Shown piece by piece: positions 1 through 8,833 of a stretch of 64,000 bases of DNA. The translations under genes were made by a program, and so were the position numbers. The notes beneath the pieces are model-generated. The model saw nothing but the letters and a program-made list of their open reading frames with translations, searched no databases and was not told where the DNA came from. Where the stretch lies: contig DUPV01000024.1 in assembly GCA_012838135.1 (NCBI GenBank), positions 31,093 through 95,092 on the forward strand. Reading direction: 5' to 3'. Source of the stretch: Clostridiaceae bacterium. GTDB taxonomy: Bacteria > Bacillota > Clostridia > Saccharofermentanales > DTU023. The number at the start of each line of letters is the position of its first letter. Position 1 is the stretch's first letter.

Positions 1-80
1 TTCGATTCAGCGGCCAATCGATCTTCTGTTAAACTGACTTCTATTGTGGTTTCTAAAGTCGAGCGTTTTTTTGTTAACAT
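1..80 (-). CDS. hisB: Imidazoleglycerol-phosphate dehydratase, N-terminal fragment (HisB)
   Basis: Only the first 26 or so codons lie in the window; the gene runs off the left edge. The product begins MLTKKRSTLETTIEVSL, which matches the conserved HisB start (Arg, then Thr-x-Glu-Thr-x-Ile). HisB dehydrates imidazole glycerol phosphate in histidine synthesis. The ATG at 80 has a GGAG element upstream, and an in-frame stop lies just before it. It follows hisC on the same strand, as expected in a his operon. The short length limits certainty, but the context makes the call firm. Confidence 0.75.
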   Translation of the reverse strand, partial: MLTKKRSTLETTIEVSLTEDRLAAES

Positions 81-112
81 AGTACATCACATCTCCATTT
101 ATATTATAAATA

Positions 113-1096
113 TCAATATTTTTGTTTCCATTCCATAATAGCTTGATTTAATGCCGGATAGTCATCAAGTTTGATAATTGAATAACGTGCTGCATTTTTC
201 AAAATCGGGGTGTCATATGTCCGAGGCAAAAATCCTTTGCTTATTAAAAATTCTGCTAAATCTACGGCTAAATCGCCAAAAGTAAAAATATAATTAGCAA
301 GTGACGGCTTAATTGTTATCAGATCATTAACTTGAGCCAAAGCCTTCGTTAATTGTTTTTTGCTTTCAAATTGATAATTTTTAAATTCAGCTAATTTTTC
401 TTTGTTTGAAAATAATTCACTTGCCAAATTTAAAGACAATGAGTTTAAAGTATACGGGTGATTTATACTATTAATTTTAGTAAAGGTTTCGCCCTGTGCA
501 ATTGCCAAGCCGATTCTTAAACCTGCCATGCCGTATAATTTGCTTAAGGTTCGCAAAAATACGATATTCTGACCTTGTGGTCTTTCATAGTCTACTGCAA
601 AATCTATATAGCATTCATCCAGAACCAAATAGCCATCAACTTCCGCCATTGTATCTGCCAAGAGTTGCAATTCCTCTGTTTTGAACATTACTCCTGTCGG
701 ATTATGCGGATTGGAAATCATAAACAAAGACGGTTTACGTTCTTGAATAGCCTGCACTGCTTTAGCAAAGTCAAAAGAAAAATCCGGTTCACAATCAACA
801 GTTAACAGCTCCGGCAAAACTTGTTCCGTATATATTTTATACATTACAAAATCAGGATTAAAAGCCATGACACCGTTTTGACCGAGAGTCATTACTGCTT
901 TCTGAATCCATTCGTCTGAACCGTTTGCTACTTCAATTTCAGACGGATTCAAATCATAAGCCTTGGCATAAATATTGATAAAGCGTTGTCTTTCTTGATC
1001 AGGATACTGATTATAATCAGTATTTTGAACAACTTTAATAATTTGTTCATTACTTAATGGTTTCAGCGGACAGGTATTGCGATTCATTATGATCAT
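113..1096 (-). CDS. hisC: Histidinol-phosphate aminotransferase (HisC)
   Basis: PLP-dependent fold type I aminotransferase that converts imidazole acetol phosphate and glutamate to histidinol phosphate. The NPHNPTG motif lies near residues 129-135, an ANGSDE segment near 57, and the Schiff-base lysine in TLSKLYG near 186, followed by the phosphate-binding Arg of GLRIG. The product is about 327 residues, slightly shorter than many HisC proteins. I place the start at the ATG at 1096 because GGAG sits 6 bases upstream; a longer reading would need a TTG. It lies between hisD and hisB in the operon, about 180 bases after hisD. Confidence 0.9.
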   Translation of the reverse strand: MIIMNRNTCPLKPLSNEQIIKVVQNTDYNQYPDQERQRFINIYAKAYDLNPSEIEVANGSDEWIQKAVMTLGQNGVMAFNPDFVMYKIYTEQVLPELLTVDCEPDFSFDFAKAVQAIQERKPSLFMISNPHNPTGVMFKTEELQLLADTMAEVDGYLVLDECYIDFAVDYERPQGQNIVFLRTLSKLYGMAGLRIGLAIAQGETFTKINSINHPYTLNSLSLNLASELFSNKEKLAEFKNYQFESKKQLTKALAQVNDLITIKPSLANYIFTFGDLAVDLAEFLISKGFLPRTYDTPILKNAARYSIIKLDDYPALNQAIMEWKQKY

Positions 1097-1275
1097 ATTT
1101 TTCTCCAATGTTCAGTTATCTTAAACCTATAATATTTGATTATAGGCAAATCAAAACACATGTTTTCGAACTAATTTATATTAAGATAATTAAAATGATT
1201 AAACCAATATTTTAATCATTTACGAATTATTAATTTTAATCGTAAATTAAACTCCAATTGAAATCACATTTTATT

Positions 1276-2535
1276 TTATAACTCGTCTTTACGAATTTTC
1301 AAGCTCTCTGCATGACAGAATAAACCTTCTGCCTCAGCTACTTCTATCGCCGGATCAACAATCCTCTCAAAAGTATCTTGTTCGATATTAATAATCGCAT
1401 GGCTCGTCAAAAAATCATTGACATTCAAACCGTGACTGAATCTCGCACTTTGATTTGTCGGCAAAACATGGGACGGACCTGCTACATAATCACCCACAGC
1501 TTCCGGTGAATAATTACCTTGGAAAACTGCTCCGGCATATTTTATTTGCGGAATAATCTCTGCCGCAGCTTGATGCTGAATCGACACATGTTCCGGTGCA
1601 ATATAGTTGATAGTACTAATCAAATCTTCTCTATTTCCGACAATTGAATAATGATTGTTTTGCAAAGATTCAGCAATTATTTCAACTCTTACTTGTGAAG
1701 CCAAAGCTTCTAAAGCTTTCAAACGCACTGTTTCCAACAAGTCAGACGACTCTGCTGCCAAGAAAGTCCTGGCTTCCGGATCGTGTTCGGCTTGAGCAAA
1801 TAAATCAAAAACCACTGCATCCGGATTAGCAGACTCATCGATATAAACCAAAATTTCACTTGGTCCGGCTATCATATCAATACCAACTTCACCGAAAACC
1901 AAACGTTTGGCATTAGCCACAAAACTGTTGCCCGGACCGACAATTTTATCCACTTTAGGAATTGTTTCCGTACCGTACGCCAAGGCGGCAATTGCCTGTG
2001 CTCCTCCGACTGTATATACATTTTCGACACCGCAAACATATAAAGTTGCAAAGGTAATATTGTTCTCAGTGTAAGTCGGAGTAACGACATGAATTTCCGA
2101 AACACCGGCAACTTTGGCACCGATAATACTCATCAAAACTGAAGACGGATATAAAGCTTGCCCACCCGGAACATAAAAACCTACTTTTTCTAAAGGATGG
2201 TAAACATATTGGAATTCACCCAAATCAAGATTTTGGTATTTAATCTGAATTTCATAGGATTCAATTCTCTGTTTAATAAATTGTAAAGCATCTTGGAGAT
2301 TCGGTTCCAAAGCGTCGTAACTAGCCTTCAAATACTCGATCGGAACTTTGAAGTCTGCAATCTCTTGTTGATCAAACTTAGCTGTATATTCACGTAAAGC
2401 CTGATCTTTATTCTTGCGGACAGTCTGTAAAATTTGCATTACTTGTTCGGTTTGTTCAAAATTAGTTTCAGACGTAGCCTCACTGAATACTGATTTAAAA
2501 TCTTGACAACTGTACATTGGTTTTAATTCAATCAT
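1276..2535 (-). CDS. hisD: Histidinol dehydrogenase (HisD)
   Basis: Zinc- and NAD-dependent enzyme of the last two steps of histidine synthesis, oxidising histidinol to histidine. Family signatures are present: the PGGQALYPSSVLM loop, VDKIVGPGN, AGPSEILV and the metal-binding DLFAQAEHD, with a His-rich C-terminal part. Its length of about 419 residues is normal. The start is put at the ATG at 2535 because the GGAG that best fits as ribosome binding site lies inside the upstream alternative (ATG at 2550). It is encoded between hisG and hisC, about 110 bases after hisG. Confidence 0.93.
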   Translation of the reverse strand: MIELKPMYSCQDFKSVFSEATSETNFEQTEQVMQILQTVRKNKDQALREYTAKFDQQEIADFKVPIEYLKASYDALEPNLQDALQFIKQRIESYEIQIKYQNLDLGEFQYVYHPLEKVGFYVPGGQALYPSSVLMSIIGAKVAGVSEIHVVTPTYTENNITFATLYVCGVENVYTVGGAQAIAALAYGTETIPKVDKIVGPGNSFVANAKRLVFGEVGIDMIAGPSEILVYIDESANPDAVVFDLFAQAEHDPEARTFLAAESSDLLETVRLKALEALASQVRVEIIAESLQNNHYSIVGNREDLISTINYIAPEHVSIQHQAAAEIIPQIKYAGAVFQGNYSPEAVGDYVAGPSHVLPTNQSARFSHGLNVNDFLTSHAIINIEQDTFERIVDPAIEVAEAEGLFCHAESLKIRKDEL

Positions 2536-2646
2536 TATGTAAAACTCCATTTTTCATTACTTGGAAATCTTTTATGAATTCCCTTACGGCATTGAAATAT
2601 TATTAAAAAAACTCCTTCAAAAGCTTCTCTTTAAGTTATTCCAAAA

Positions 2647-3252
2647 TTAATCGAAAACCCCGATCTCTTTCAAGAAAGGATAAATTTTATCCTCTTTTGT
2701 ATAAAAGGTTTGGCGATTGGCAATCAAACGTGCATGCACATCCATTATTTTCTCATATTCTATCAAACCGTTGGCACGCAATGTATTGCCGGTTTCAACA
2801 ATATCAACAATACCATCTGCCAAACCGAGTAATGGCGCTAATTCTACAGAACCGTTGAGATGAATCAACGAAACCTGCTGGCGTTTTTCCTTGAAATATT
2901 GAAAAGCAATATTCTTAAATGTTGTCGCAATCGTTTGAAAACGCTCAACCCCCGGCAAACCGCAAATCGAAAAATGACATTCACCGAATGGCAGGCGAGA
3001 AACATTCATAATATCAAATTCATTTTCCGTAATAATATCCAAGCCGATGATGCCGATATCGGCACTGCCGTTTTCAACATAAATCGGCACATCTCTGCCT
3101 TTGGCATAAATAAATTTTACATCATTAACAATCGTATACAAAGAGCGCGATTTAGCATCTAAAACTGTAGAATACTGCTCTAAGCCCTGCTTCTCCAAAT
3201 AATCCATAAAATCGTTTAATAAACGACCTTTCGGTAATGCAACCGTAATCAT
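2647..3252 (-). CDS. hisG: ATP phosphoribosyltransferase, short form (HisG)
   Basis: Catalyses the first step of histidine synthesis, joining ATP and PRPP. At 201 residues it is the short form, which lacks the C-terminal regulatory domain and needs HisZ. It starts MITVALPKGRLL and carries the PRPP-loop segment IVDIVETGNTLRANGL near residues 147-162. The ATG overlaps the end of hisZ by 4 bases, which suggests translational coupling, and GGAGG precedes it. Feedback inhibition by histidine would act through HisZ (family knowledge). Confidence 0.93.
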   Translation of the reverse strand: MITVALPKGRLLNDFMDYLEKQGLEQYSTVLDAKSRSLYTIVNDVKFIYAKGRDVPIYVENGSADIGIIGLDIITENEFDIMNVSRLPFGECHFSICGLPGVERFQTIATTFKNIAFQYFKEKRQQVSLIHLNGSVELAPLLGLADGIVDIVETGNTLRANGLIEYEKIMDVHARLIANRQTFYTKEDKIYPFLKEIGVFD

Positions 3253-4061
3253 ACTAAGCCTCCGTCTTCAAGATTGAGAGCAATGCCGAATGCACCGTCA
3301 TTATATTCACCGCCACTTAAAAGAGGCGTGTCATAATTCAAAAAAACTTGAAAATATAAACCGTTGTAATAGCTTTGAGGTGATCTGAACGACAGATCCA
3401 ACATGAACTTAATCTGATCTTGTTCTGCTATATTTTTAATCTGATTGATTAATTTCATTCGAGCGTCATCAGAAAATTCTTGCTGAATCAAATTAAACTG
3501 TTGACTGACTCTGGTTGACAATAATTTATATAATGGATGATCTGCACCAAGTTTTTCTTTTAACTCACTCAAATTTTTATCGTAAATCAAAAATCTGATT
3601 TCATTATTCAAATCATATTTTTCTAAATATAAATCAATTAAATAATCATTATTGGCAACCAATGATCGTAAAACTCGATTTTGTTGTTCTGCCTGTTTTT
3701 TAATAAAATCCAAATGCAGCTTAATGCTGTTGACAATTTCATCTGTACTTGGTTGATATAATTCAACTCCGGCTTGATAAAATGAGCGATAATTTCTAAT
3801 TACCGGACCATAATAACAAAATAAACGATCTTCCAAAAAATAAGCTTCATTGAAATTCAATAGTGATCTGGTCCAGTCACTGCGAATTGCATACATCCGT
3901 TCATCACGTTCAAAAACAATACTACTCGGTTGAAATTTTTTGTCTTCAATTCTGAAAGGCTCAATCATATTCAAATCAATCAATTTATAGCCTTGATCAG
4001 CCATGAGTTTAGTATATTGATAACCCAGCGACATTCTCTTTAGAAGTTCTTGATTAGACAT
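3249..4061 (-). CDS. hisZ: ATP phosphoribosyltransferase regulatory subunit, compact (HisZ)
   Basis: Catalytically dead relative of histidyl-tRNA synthetase that partners short HisG. The class II synthetase-like core is visible in order: an Arg-containing strand (SDWTRSLLNF), the motif RSFYQAGVELYQ and a late glycine-rich strand (LLSGGEYNDGAFG). At 270 residues it is clearly shorter than typical HisZ, with much of the C-terminal half reduced. A good AAGAGG precedes the ATG. It is the first gene of the his operon and overlaps hisG by 4 bases. The identification leans on the hisG coupling as well as the motifs. Confidence 0.82.
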   Translation of the reverse strand: MSNQELLKRMSLGYQYTKLMADQGYKLIDLNMIEPFRIEDKKFQPSSIVFERDERMYAIRSDWTRSLLNFNEAYFLEDRLFCYYGPVIRNYRSFYQAGVELYQPSTDEIVNSIKLHLDFIKKQAEQQNRVLRSLVANNDYLIDLYLEKYDLNNEIRFLIYDKNLSELKEKLGADHPLYKLLSTRVSQQFNLIQQEFSDDARMKLINQIKNIAEQDQIKFMLDLSFRSPQSYYNGLYFQVFLNYDTPLLSGGEYNDGAFGIALNLEDGGLV

Positions 4062-4203
4062 TTTATTACCTCTTTAACAGCGTTCATTTTAGCATGAACA
4101 ATTCTTATAACTCCAAATTAAATAATATTAAAATAACTTTTATTTCAATAAAAATCTATATAAATTGAAATTATTTCAAATATGGTATATGCTTTATATG
4201 CTT

Positions 4204-4229
4204 CATCGCTTTATCGCACTAAAGCAATG
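4204..4229. promoter_or_regulatory. Candidate operator between hisZ and the TrpR-like regulator
   Basis: An inverted repeat with 10-base arms (CATCGCTTTA and TAAAGCAATG, one mismatch) and a 6-base centre lies in the 243-base divergent spacer. No T-run follows, so it does not look like a terminator. Location between a his operon and a TrpR-family gene suggests a binding site for that regulator; this is inference. Confidence 0.35.
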
Positions 4230-4304
4230 ATGTCAAAGATGATAACAAACTTTTTCATCGGTAGCAAGCAAAAATAATCAGCTTAAAGAATTTAGGAGAA
4301 AATA

Positions 4305-4598
4305 ATGCATATAGATAATTTAAAAGACAATTCTTTGGACAATTTGTTTAAAGGCATACTTGCTCTAAAGACAATTGAAGAATGTTATCAGTTCTTCGAT
4401 GATCTCTGTACGGCGAGTGAGATTATTGCATTAAAACAAAGATTTCAAGTTGCAACCCTGATCAAACAAGGTAAAACCTATTCCGAAATCGAACAGATCA
4501 CCGGCACTTCCAGCGCTACCATCTCCCGTGTCAGACGTGCCTTAGAATATGGCAGCAATGGCTATAATACGATTATTGATCGATTAAATAATAATTAA
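4305..4598 (+). CDS. yerC: TrpR/YerC-family transcriptional repressor
   Basis: A 97-residue all-helical DNA-binding protein of the TrpR/YerC-YecD family. The helix-turn-helix is evident as GKTYSEIEQITGTSSATIS followed by RVRRALEYG near residues 61-90, preceded by the family segment ASEIIALKQRFQVA. AGGAG lies just upstream of the ATG. It is divergent from the histidine operon. Some Bacillota members of this family are predicted to control histidine genes, and the placement fits that role here. Repression of hisZGDCB with histidine as effector is an inference, not shown by the sequence. Confidence 0.85.
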   Translation: MHIDNLKDNSLDNLFKGILALKTIEECYQFFDDLCTASEIIALKQRFQVATLIKQGKTYSEIEQITGTSSATISRVRRALEYGSNGYNTIIDRLNNN

Positions 4599-4671
4599 TT
4601 ATTTGCATTTAATAAGATTTCAATGCTAGAGTTGATTGTTGATAAGTCATGAAATTAAAAAGGTGGTTGTT

Positions 4672-5346
4672 ATGAATAATAAAATTGAAGCTGTGATTTT
4701 TGATGTCGATGGGGTTTTACTTGACAGCATGCCAAGCCTGAATGCTATGCCGTCAATTGTCCTGCAAAAATTAGGCATTGAACCGGATCCGAATTTAGGT
4801 CAACGTTTATTTGCTGAAACTTTTGAAACTGCAAGCGAATATATGGTTAAACAATATAATTTGAAACATTCTCCGGAGCAGTTGTATCAGGCACTGATGG
4901 ATCAGCAAACGGATATTTATATTAATGAAATCAAGCCCAAAAAACATGCCAAGGAAACCTTGGAATATTTGAAACAATCCGGCATTCCTATGGTAATTGC
5001 TACTTCAAATGAGCGTTATCTTTGCGAAGGAGCGATGAAAAAACATGGTTTTTATGATTATTTTTCCGGTATCATCACTTCACCTGAAGTCGGGAATACC
5101 AAGGAAGAACCGGATATTTTTTATGCCGCCTTAGAATTACTAGGTAAGCCAAAAGAAAATACCGTTTTATTTGAAGATGGTCTGCATGCAATCATAACTG
5201 CAAACAAAATCGGACTACCTGTAATCGGTGTTTTTGATCAAGAAAGCTCACATCTGCAAGCTGAAATCCGAAAACGGACAAATCAATACATAACGGGCTT
5301 AGACGAATGGTTGGATTCACCTGTCGCAAAGAATTTGGCTTTTTAA
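4672..5346 (+). CDS. HAD-superfamily phosphatase, beta-phosphoglucomutase-like
   Basis: A 224-residue haloacid dehalogenase hydrolase. Motif I is FDVDGVLLDS near residues 9-18, with nucleophile and acid Asp; motif II is the Thr of IATSNER; motif III/IV are the Lys of NTKEEPDIF and FEDGLHAI. A helical cap follows motif I. Substrates are probably small phosphorylated sugars or nucleotides but cannot be read from the sequence. The start at 4672 is chosen because AGGTGG lies 7 bases upstream; longer in-frame readings have no such site. It follows the TrpR-like gene after 73 bases on the same strand. Confidence 0.85.
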   Translation: MNNKIEAVIFDVDGVLLDSMPSLNAMPSIVLQKLGIEPDPNLGQRLFAETFETASEYMVKQYNLKHSPEQLYQALMDQQTDIYINEIKPKKHAKETLEYLKQSGIPMVIATSNERYLCEGAMKKHGFYDYFSGIITSPEVGNTKEEPDIFYAALELLGKPKENTVLFEDGLHAIITANKIGLPVIGVFDQESSHLQAEIRKRTNQYITGLDEWLDSPVAKNLAF

Positions 5347-5370
5347 TTAATATTCATTTTAGAATTTTTA

Positions 5371-5444
5371 GCCGGATGTACCGGTTTTTAAGAACAGCAT
5401 CATTTAAGAACTTGAGAAATTTGCTGAATAATTTCTCATTTTTC
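5371..5444 (+). terminator. Two hairpins after the HAD gene, terminator-like
   Basis: GCCGG-atgta-CCGG followed by five Ts (5371-5389), then an 8-base-pair stem GAGAAATT/AATTTCTC (5414-5437) followed by ATTTTT. Both are suited to end plus-strand transcription, at a point where the HAD gene and the lipoprotein gene converge. Confidence 0.65.
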
Positions 5445-5450
5445 CCTGTT

Positions 5451-6884
5451 TCACGTTGATGCTTGATCATAAACTGCACGAATAATAATTCTGACAATTT
5501 TGGAATTTTCAGTTTGGACAATCAATTCCATTTTTGTACCTTGTTGATTACCCGAGATAACAAAATTTGACTCCGGAGAAAACGGATAATTCATACAAAA
5601 ATCATTCAAATCCATACCATAATACAAGGAATCAGTTTTGCCTTTAGCTGATCCTAAACTTAATTTATCGGATTTTTCGTTCAATTCCAGTTGCTCGACA
5701 ATTCCTGACCACACATTGCTTTTCGGATCACCCAACCCCTTAATAATCAGAGTCAATTGATCATATTGAATTTGCCAAAAAACTGCACCGGTTTGTAAAG
5801 GATCTTCCATTTCTATCTTTTCAATTTTGGGTTCTCCTAAGAGGGAATTAAATTTATCACTATAATATAATTCTCTGACACCGTTGCTTGACCAAGACAA
5901 TAAAAAATCATCTTCATAGTACAGATTCAAATGCTGATTTTTAATTTTCTCCGGATAAGGATCGGATACGGAAATCAAATTATTATTTTGCTTAAATGTA
6001 CAGGTACGAATGTTTTTTTGATCATTTGTTATAGTTGTTAACTCTTGACGATATTCTATAGAATTAGGCATCAAGAGATGCACTACACTATTGAGCGGTT
6101 CAGTTTCAATGCTCAAACGGTAATAATCAATCAAAAGTTGTGCTTTGTTATTTTCTATTTGAGAAATTTTATCTTCAACTTGTTCCGGATATGCTTGCAA
6201 TAACAACCATGCCAACATTTCCTTGTCTCGATCACTTAAAGCTCTGAAATAGAATCGGGAAAATTCATATATTTGATTAACTTCTTCTATCCAGTGAGCA
6301 GATAAATAGGGTCTGCCTTCCGCATCATGCTGAATTCCAATGATTGTCGAAACAGTTTTCTCCGCCTGATCAGTTTCGCTGCTTACTGCCTGATCACCTT
6401 TTGAAAAAATCAATTCATAATATTCCGTGCTCTCCGCTTCCAGTGCCAAACCGGACAAAGTTGTACTGATGCCAACTGTAATCTGACGTTTTAAATCATC
6501 AGGCACCCGACGATATTCGATGATTTCTTTTTTCTCCGGATGTGACATCGCTTCAATATAAAGTGAAAAATCATTCAGCGAAAGATCTGTTTTACTCACT
6601 TCAGGTATTGCTGCATAAACTTCCGGGACACTGACAATGTGATTAATCGAATCAATCATTGCCGACAGAAGTGAAATATCTGTAATTTCACCATCAGCAT
6701 TAGTGTTTATTTTATAGGGAAGCTTCGCTTTATTCTCAGTTCTGTTATTTGAATTTAAATTCAAACTTAAACAACCGGACAGCATTGAAAGCATAATTAA
6801 TAAACCGCAAAAAACAGCTGAAATTCTTAAAACAATTCGCTCAGTTTGTCCGTTTTTATGTGTTTTTATTGTTCGCAGTTTCAT
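5451..6884 (-). CDS. Unknown lipoprotein coupled to sigH
   Basis: A 477-residue protein with a long basic N-terminus, a hydrophobic stretch and a lipobox ending LSGC near residue 38, so it should be lipid-anchored outside the membrane. I do not recognise the rest, which is rich in charged residues and beta-prone segments and has no obvious catalytic motif. Its ATG overlaps the sigH stop by 4 bases, so the two are very likely co-translated. That layout resembles sigma factor/regulator pairs, but the protein has no cytoplasmic part that could bind a sigma factor after export. A role in sensing or cell-envelope function is only a guess. Confidence 0.6.
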   Translation of the reverse strand: MKLRTIKTHKNGQTERIVLRISAVFCGLLIMLSMLSGCLSLNLNSNNRTENKAKLPYKINTNADGEITDISLLSAMIDSINHIVSVPEVYAAIPEVSKTDLSLNDFSLYIEAMSHPEKKEIIEYRRVPDDLKRQITVGISTTLSGLALEAESTEYYELIFSKGDQAVSSETDQAEKTVSTIIGIQHDAEGRPYLSAHWIEEVNQIYEFSRFYFRALSDRDKEMLAWLLLQAYPEQVEDKISQIENNKAQLLIDYYRLSIETEPLNSVVHLLMPNSIEYRQELTTITNDQKNIRTCTFKQNNNLISVSDPYPEKIKNQHLNLYYEDDFLLSWSSNGVRELYYSDKFNSLLGEPKIEKIEMEDPLQTGAVFWQIQYDQLTLIIKGLGDPKSNVWSGIVEQLELNEKSDKLSLGSAKGKTDSLYYGMDLNDFCMNYPFSPESNFVISGNQQGTKMELIVQTENSKIVRIIIRAVYDQAST

Positions 6885-7510
6885 AAATCCAGTTTGTTTC
6901 GATATTCACTCAATTTTTTACGGACTCTTTGCAGGGCACCATCCACACTTTTAGTTGAAACCTTTAATTTATCAGCAATTTCCCGATATGTTTTGCCTTG
7001 CAAATATAAACTCGCAACCTGATCTTCATACTTACTTAAATAATTTTGTAAAAAGTTCTCTAAGTTAATTTTAATTTCTTTGTTCAACAACAAACTTTCC
7101 GGTGAAAGAGCCGATTCATCAGATAAAATCTCAAATAAAGATATCGGTTCATCTTCTGAGCTATTATCATAAGAATAATCCAAAGACAGACTTTCATTCA
7201 ACGGTTGATGTTTTTTTCTGGTAGCAGTTCTGATTGCATCATACAATCTTGAATCTACAACAGCTGAAGCATAATTTTTGAATGGTACATTTTGCGTAGC
7301 ATCAAAACTGAAAATTGCTTGATACAAACCGATCATGCCTTCTTGAATTAAATCTTCCTGATCGCCACCTTGTAAAAACAAACGCCTTGTTTTACCGGTA
7401 ACCATGTTTTTATATTTTTTCAATAAAACTTCAGTTGCCTGCTCATCATGATTTTTTATTAAATAAATTAATTCTTGATCTGTCAATTTATCATATATTA
7501 TATTCGGCAT
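6881..7510 (-). CDS. sigH: RNA polymerase sigma-70 family factor, SigH-like
   Basis: A 209-residue sigma factor. Region 2 is clear (DLIQEGMIGLYQAIFSFD, then FKNYASAVVDSRLYDAIR), and region 4 ends with the HTH ASLYLQGKTYREIADKL followed by STKSVDGALQRVRKKL. It lies downstream of cysS-mrnC-rlmB on the same strand, the order in Bacillus where sigH follows this set; that synteny and the size support SigH over an ECF factor. In spore formers SigH drives early stationary-phase genes; whether this organism sporulates is not visible here. The ATG lacks a strong ribosome binding site, suggesting low translation. Confidence 0.8.
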   Translation of the reverse strand: MPNIIYDKLTDQELIYLIKNHDEQATEVLLKKYKNMVTGKTRRLFLQGGDQEDLIQEGMIGLYQAIFSFDATQNVPFKNYASAVVDSRLYDAIRTATRKKHQPLNESLSLDYSYDNSSEDEPISLFEILSDESALSPESLLLNKEIKINLENFLQNYLSKYEDQVASLYLQGKTYREIADKLKVSTKSVDGALQRVRKKLSEYRNKLDL

Positions 7511-7617
7511 CGGATCGTAATTTTTCTATATATGCGAATTAACTATTGTGTTATTTATTCAAGTCAATTATTCCCTTATCTGTTGCGAGTTAATCTTCCC
7601 TTCACGTCTGTTGTAAA

Positions 7618-8427
7618 TTAATTATTACGTTGTTCTACAGCTTGAAAAACGATAATTCCGGTGGCGACAGCTGCATTCAATGAATTGATCTGACCGTGCA
7701 TCGGAATAGTGACTAAAAAGTCACAACGTTTTTTTATATTATCACTCATGCCTTTTGCTTCATTACCGATTATCAAAGCAATAGACCCTTTATAATCAAC
7801 CTTTTGATAATTCTCTGCACAATCTACTTCCGTACCGTAGATCCAAAAATTTTGTTCTTTTATTCTGTCAATGAAAGTTGCAAGATTGGTCACTCTGGCA
7901 ATTGGTACAAATTCAATTGCACCGGCGGAAGCTTTTGCCACATGAGCATCAGCGGTAACTGAACGCCGTTCCGGAATCACAATCAAATCAATGCCTGCCG
8001 CTTCGGAAATGCGCAAAATCGAACCGAAATTATACCCATCTTGTAAATTGTCCAAAATCAAGATAAAAGGTTGTTTGCCTTTTGCTTTGAGTTCTTCAAG
8101 CAATACAAAAGGATCTACATAGTTTTTCGGAGAAACTTGAGCAATAATACCTTGATGTCTGGGAGTTTCTGCCATCTCTTCGAGAACATTTTTTTCTACT
8201 TCAACGATAATCGCACCTTGCTCTTTACATTCAAGAATTAATTCATGCAATCTTTGCTCACGACGTTGATCGGTTTTTGCAACCCAAACCTTATTGATCG
8301 TACGTCCTGCACGTAACGCCTCACTAATCGGATTACGACCCTCTATCCGGTCAAGATATTTTTCAGTGTTATTTTCAAATTTATCATTTTTAGCTCTGTT
8401 ATTTTTTGTTTTACTGTTTTTAGCCAA
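7618..8427 (-). CDS. rlmB: 23S rRNA 2'-O-methyltransferase of the SpoU family (RlmB)
   Basis: A SPOUT-class methyltransferase that adds a ribose methyl group to a conserved guanosine in 23S rRNA (family knowledge). The substrate-binding N-terminal domain includes IEGRNPISEALRAG, and the catalytic knot shows LDNLQDGYNFGSILRISEAAG, ALIIGNEAKGM and IPMHGQINSLNAAVATGI. The first 25 or so residues are a Lys/Asn-rich tail. The start appears to be TTG at 8427 with GGAG 6 bases upstream. It follows mrnC by 20 bases in the cysS operon. Confidence 0.9.
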   Translation of the reverse strand: MAKNSKTKNNRAKNDKFENNTEKYLDRIEGRNPISEALRAGRTINKVWVAKTDQRREQRLHELILECKEQGAIIVEVEKNVLEEMAETPRHQGIIAQVSPKNYVDPFVLLEELKAKGKQPFILILDNLQDGYNFGSILRISEAAGIDLIVIPERRSVTADAHVAKASAGAIEFVPIARVTNLATFIDRIKEQNFWIYGTEVDCAENYQKVDYKGSIALIIGNEAKGMSDNIKKRCDFLVTIPMHGQINSLNAAVATGIIVFQAVEQRNN

Positions 8428-8447
8428 AATATACTCCGATGCATTGT

Positions 8448-8831
8448 CTATAATGTATCAAATTCTAAATCCGGATTAGCTTTGCTTAACAGATCAAGCA
8501 ATCTTTCGGCATCACCTTCAAGATAAATAGATCCGATCAAAGTTTCAAATGCGGTTGCTTGACGATAGTCTGCCGGATCAACATTACGTGCAGCCGGCAC
8601 CGATTGGTTGCCGGCTCTTTTGACTACTTGGATCTCAGATTCTGACAAATGCGGCAACACCAATTGTAAAGCTTCAGCTTGAGCTTCTGCATTGACCCGT
8701 TTAATCACTTCTCCATGTAAAGTACCGGCTTTTGCCGAATGCAATTTTAATAATGACAAACGAATTTGCAATTCATAAACCGCATCTCCGATATATGCCA
8801 AAGTTGAAATCGGCAAATCCAAAGTCTTCAC
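8448..8831 (-). CDS. mrnC: Mini-ribonuclease III (MrnC)
   Basis: A 127-residue RNase III-type catalytic domain with no double-stranded RNA-binding domain. The signature LAYIGDAVYELQIR near residues 11-24 carries the catalytic acidic residues, and YRQATAFETLIGSIYLEGD matches the second metal-binding motif. In Bacillus it matures 23S rRNA (family knowledge). The start is GTG at 8831, only 2 bases past the cysS stop, so the genes are probably translationally coupled. The cysS-mrnC-rlmB order is conserved in Bacillota. Confidence 0.92.
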   Translation of the reverse strand: MKTLDLPISTLAYIGDAVYELQIRLSLLKLHSAKAGTLHGEVIKRVNAEAQAEALQLVLPHLSESEIQVVKRAGNQSVPAARNVDPADYRQATAFETLIGSIYLEGDAERLLDLLSKANPDLEFDTL

Positions 8832-8833
8832 TA

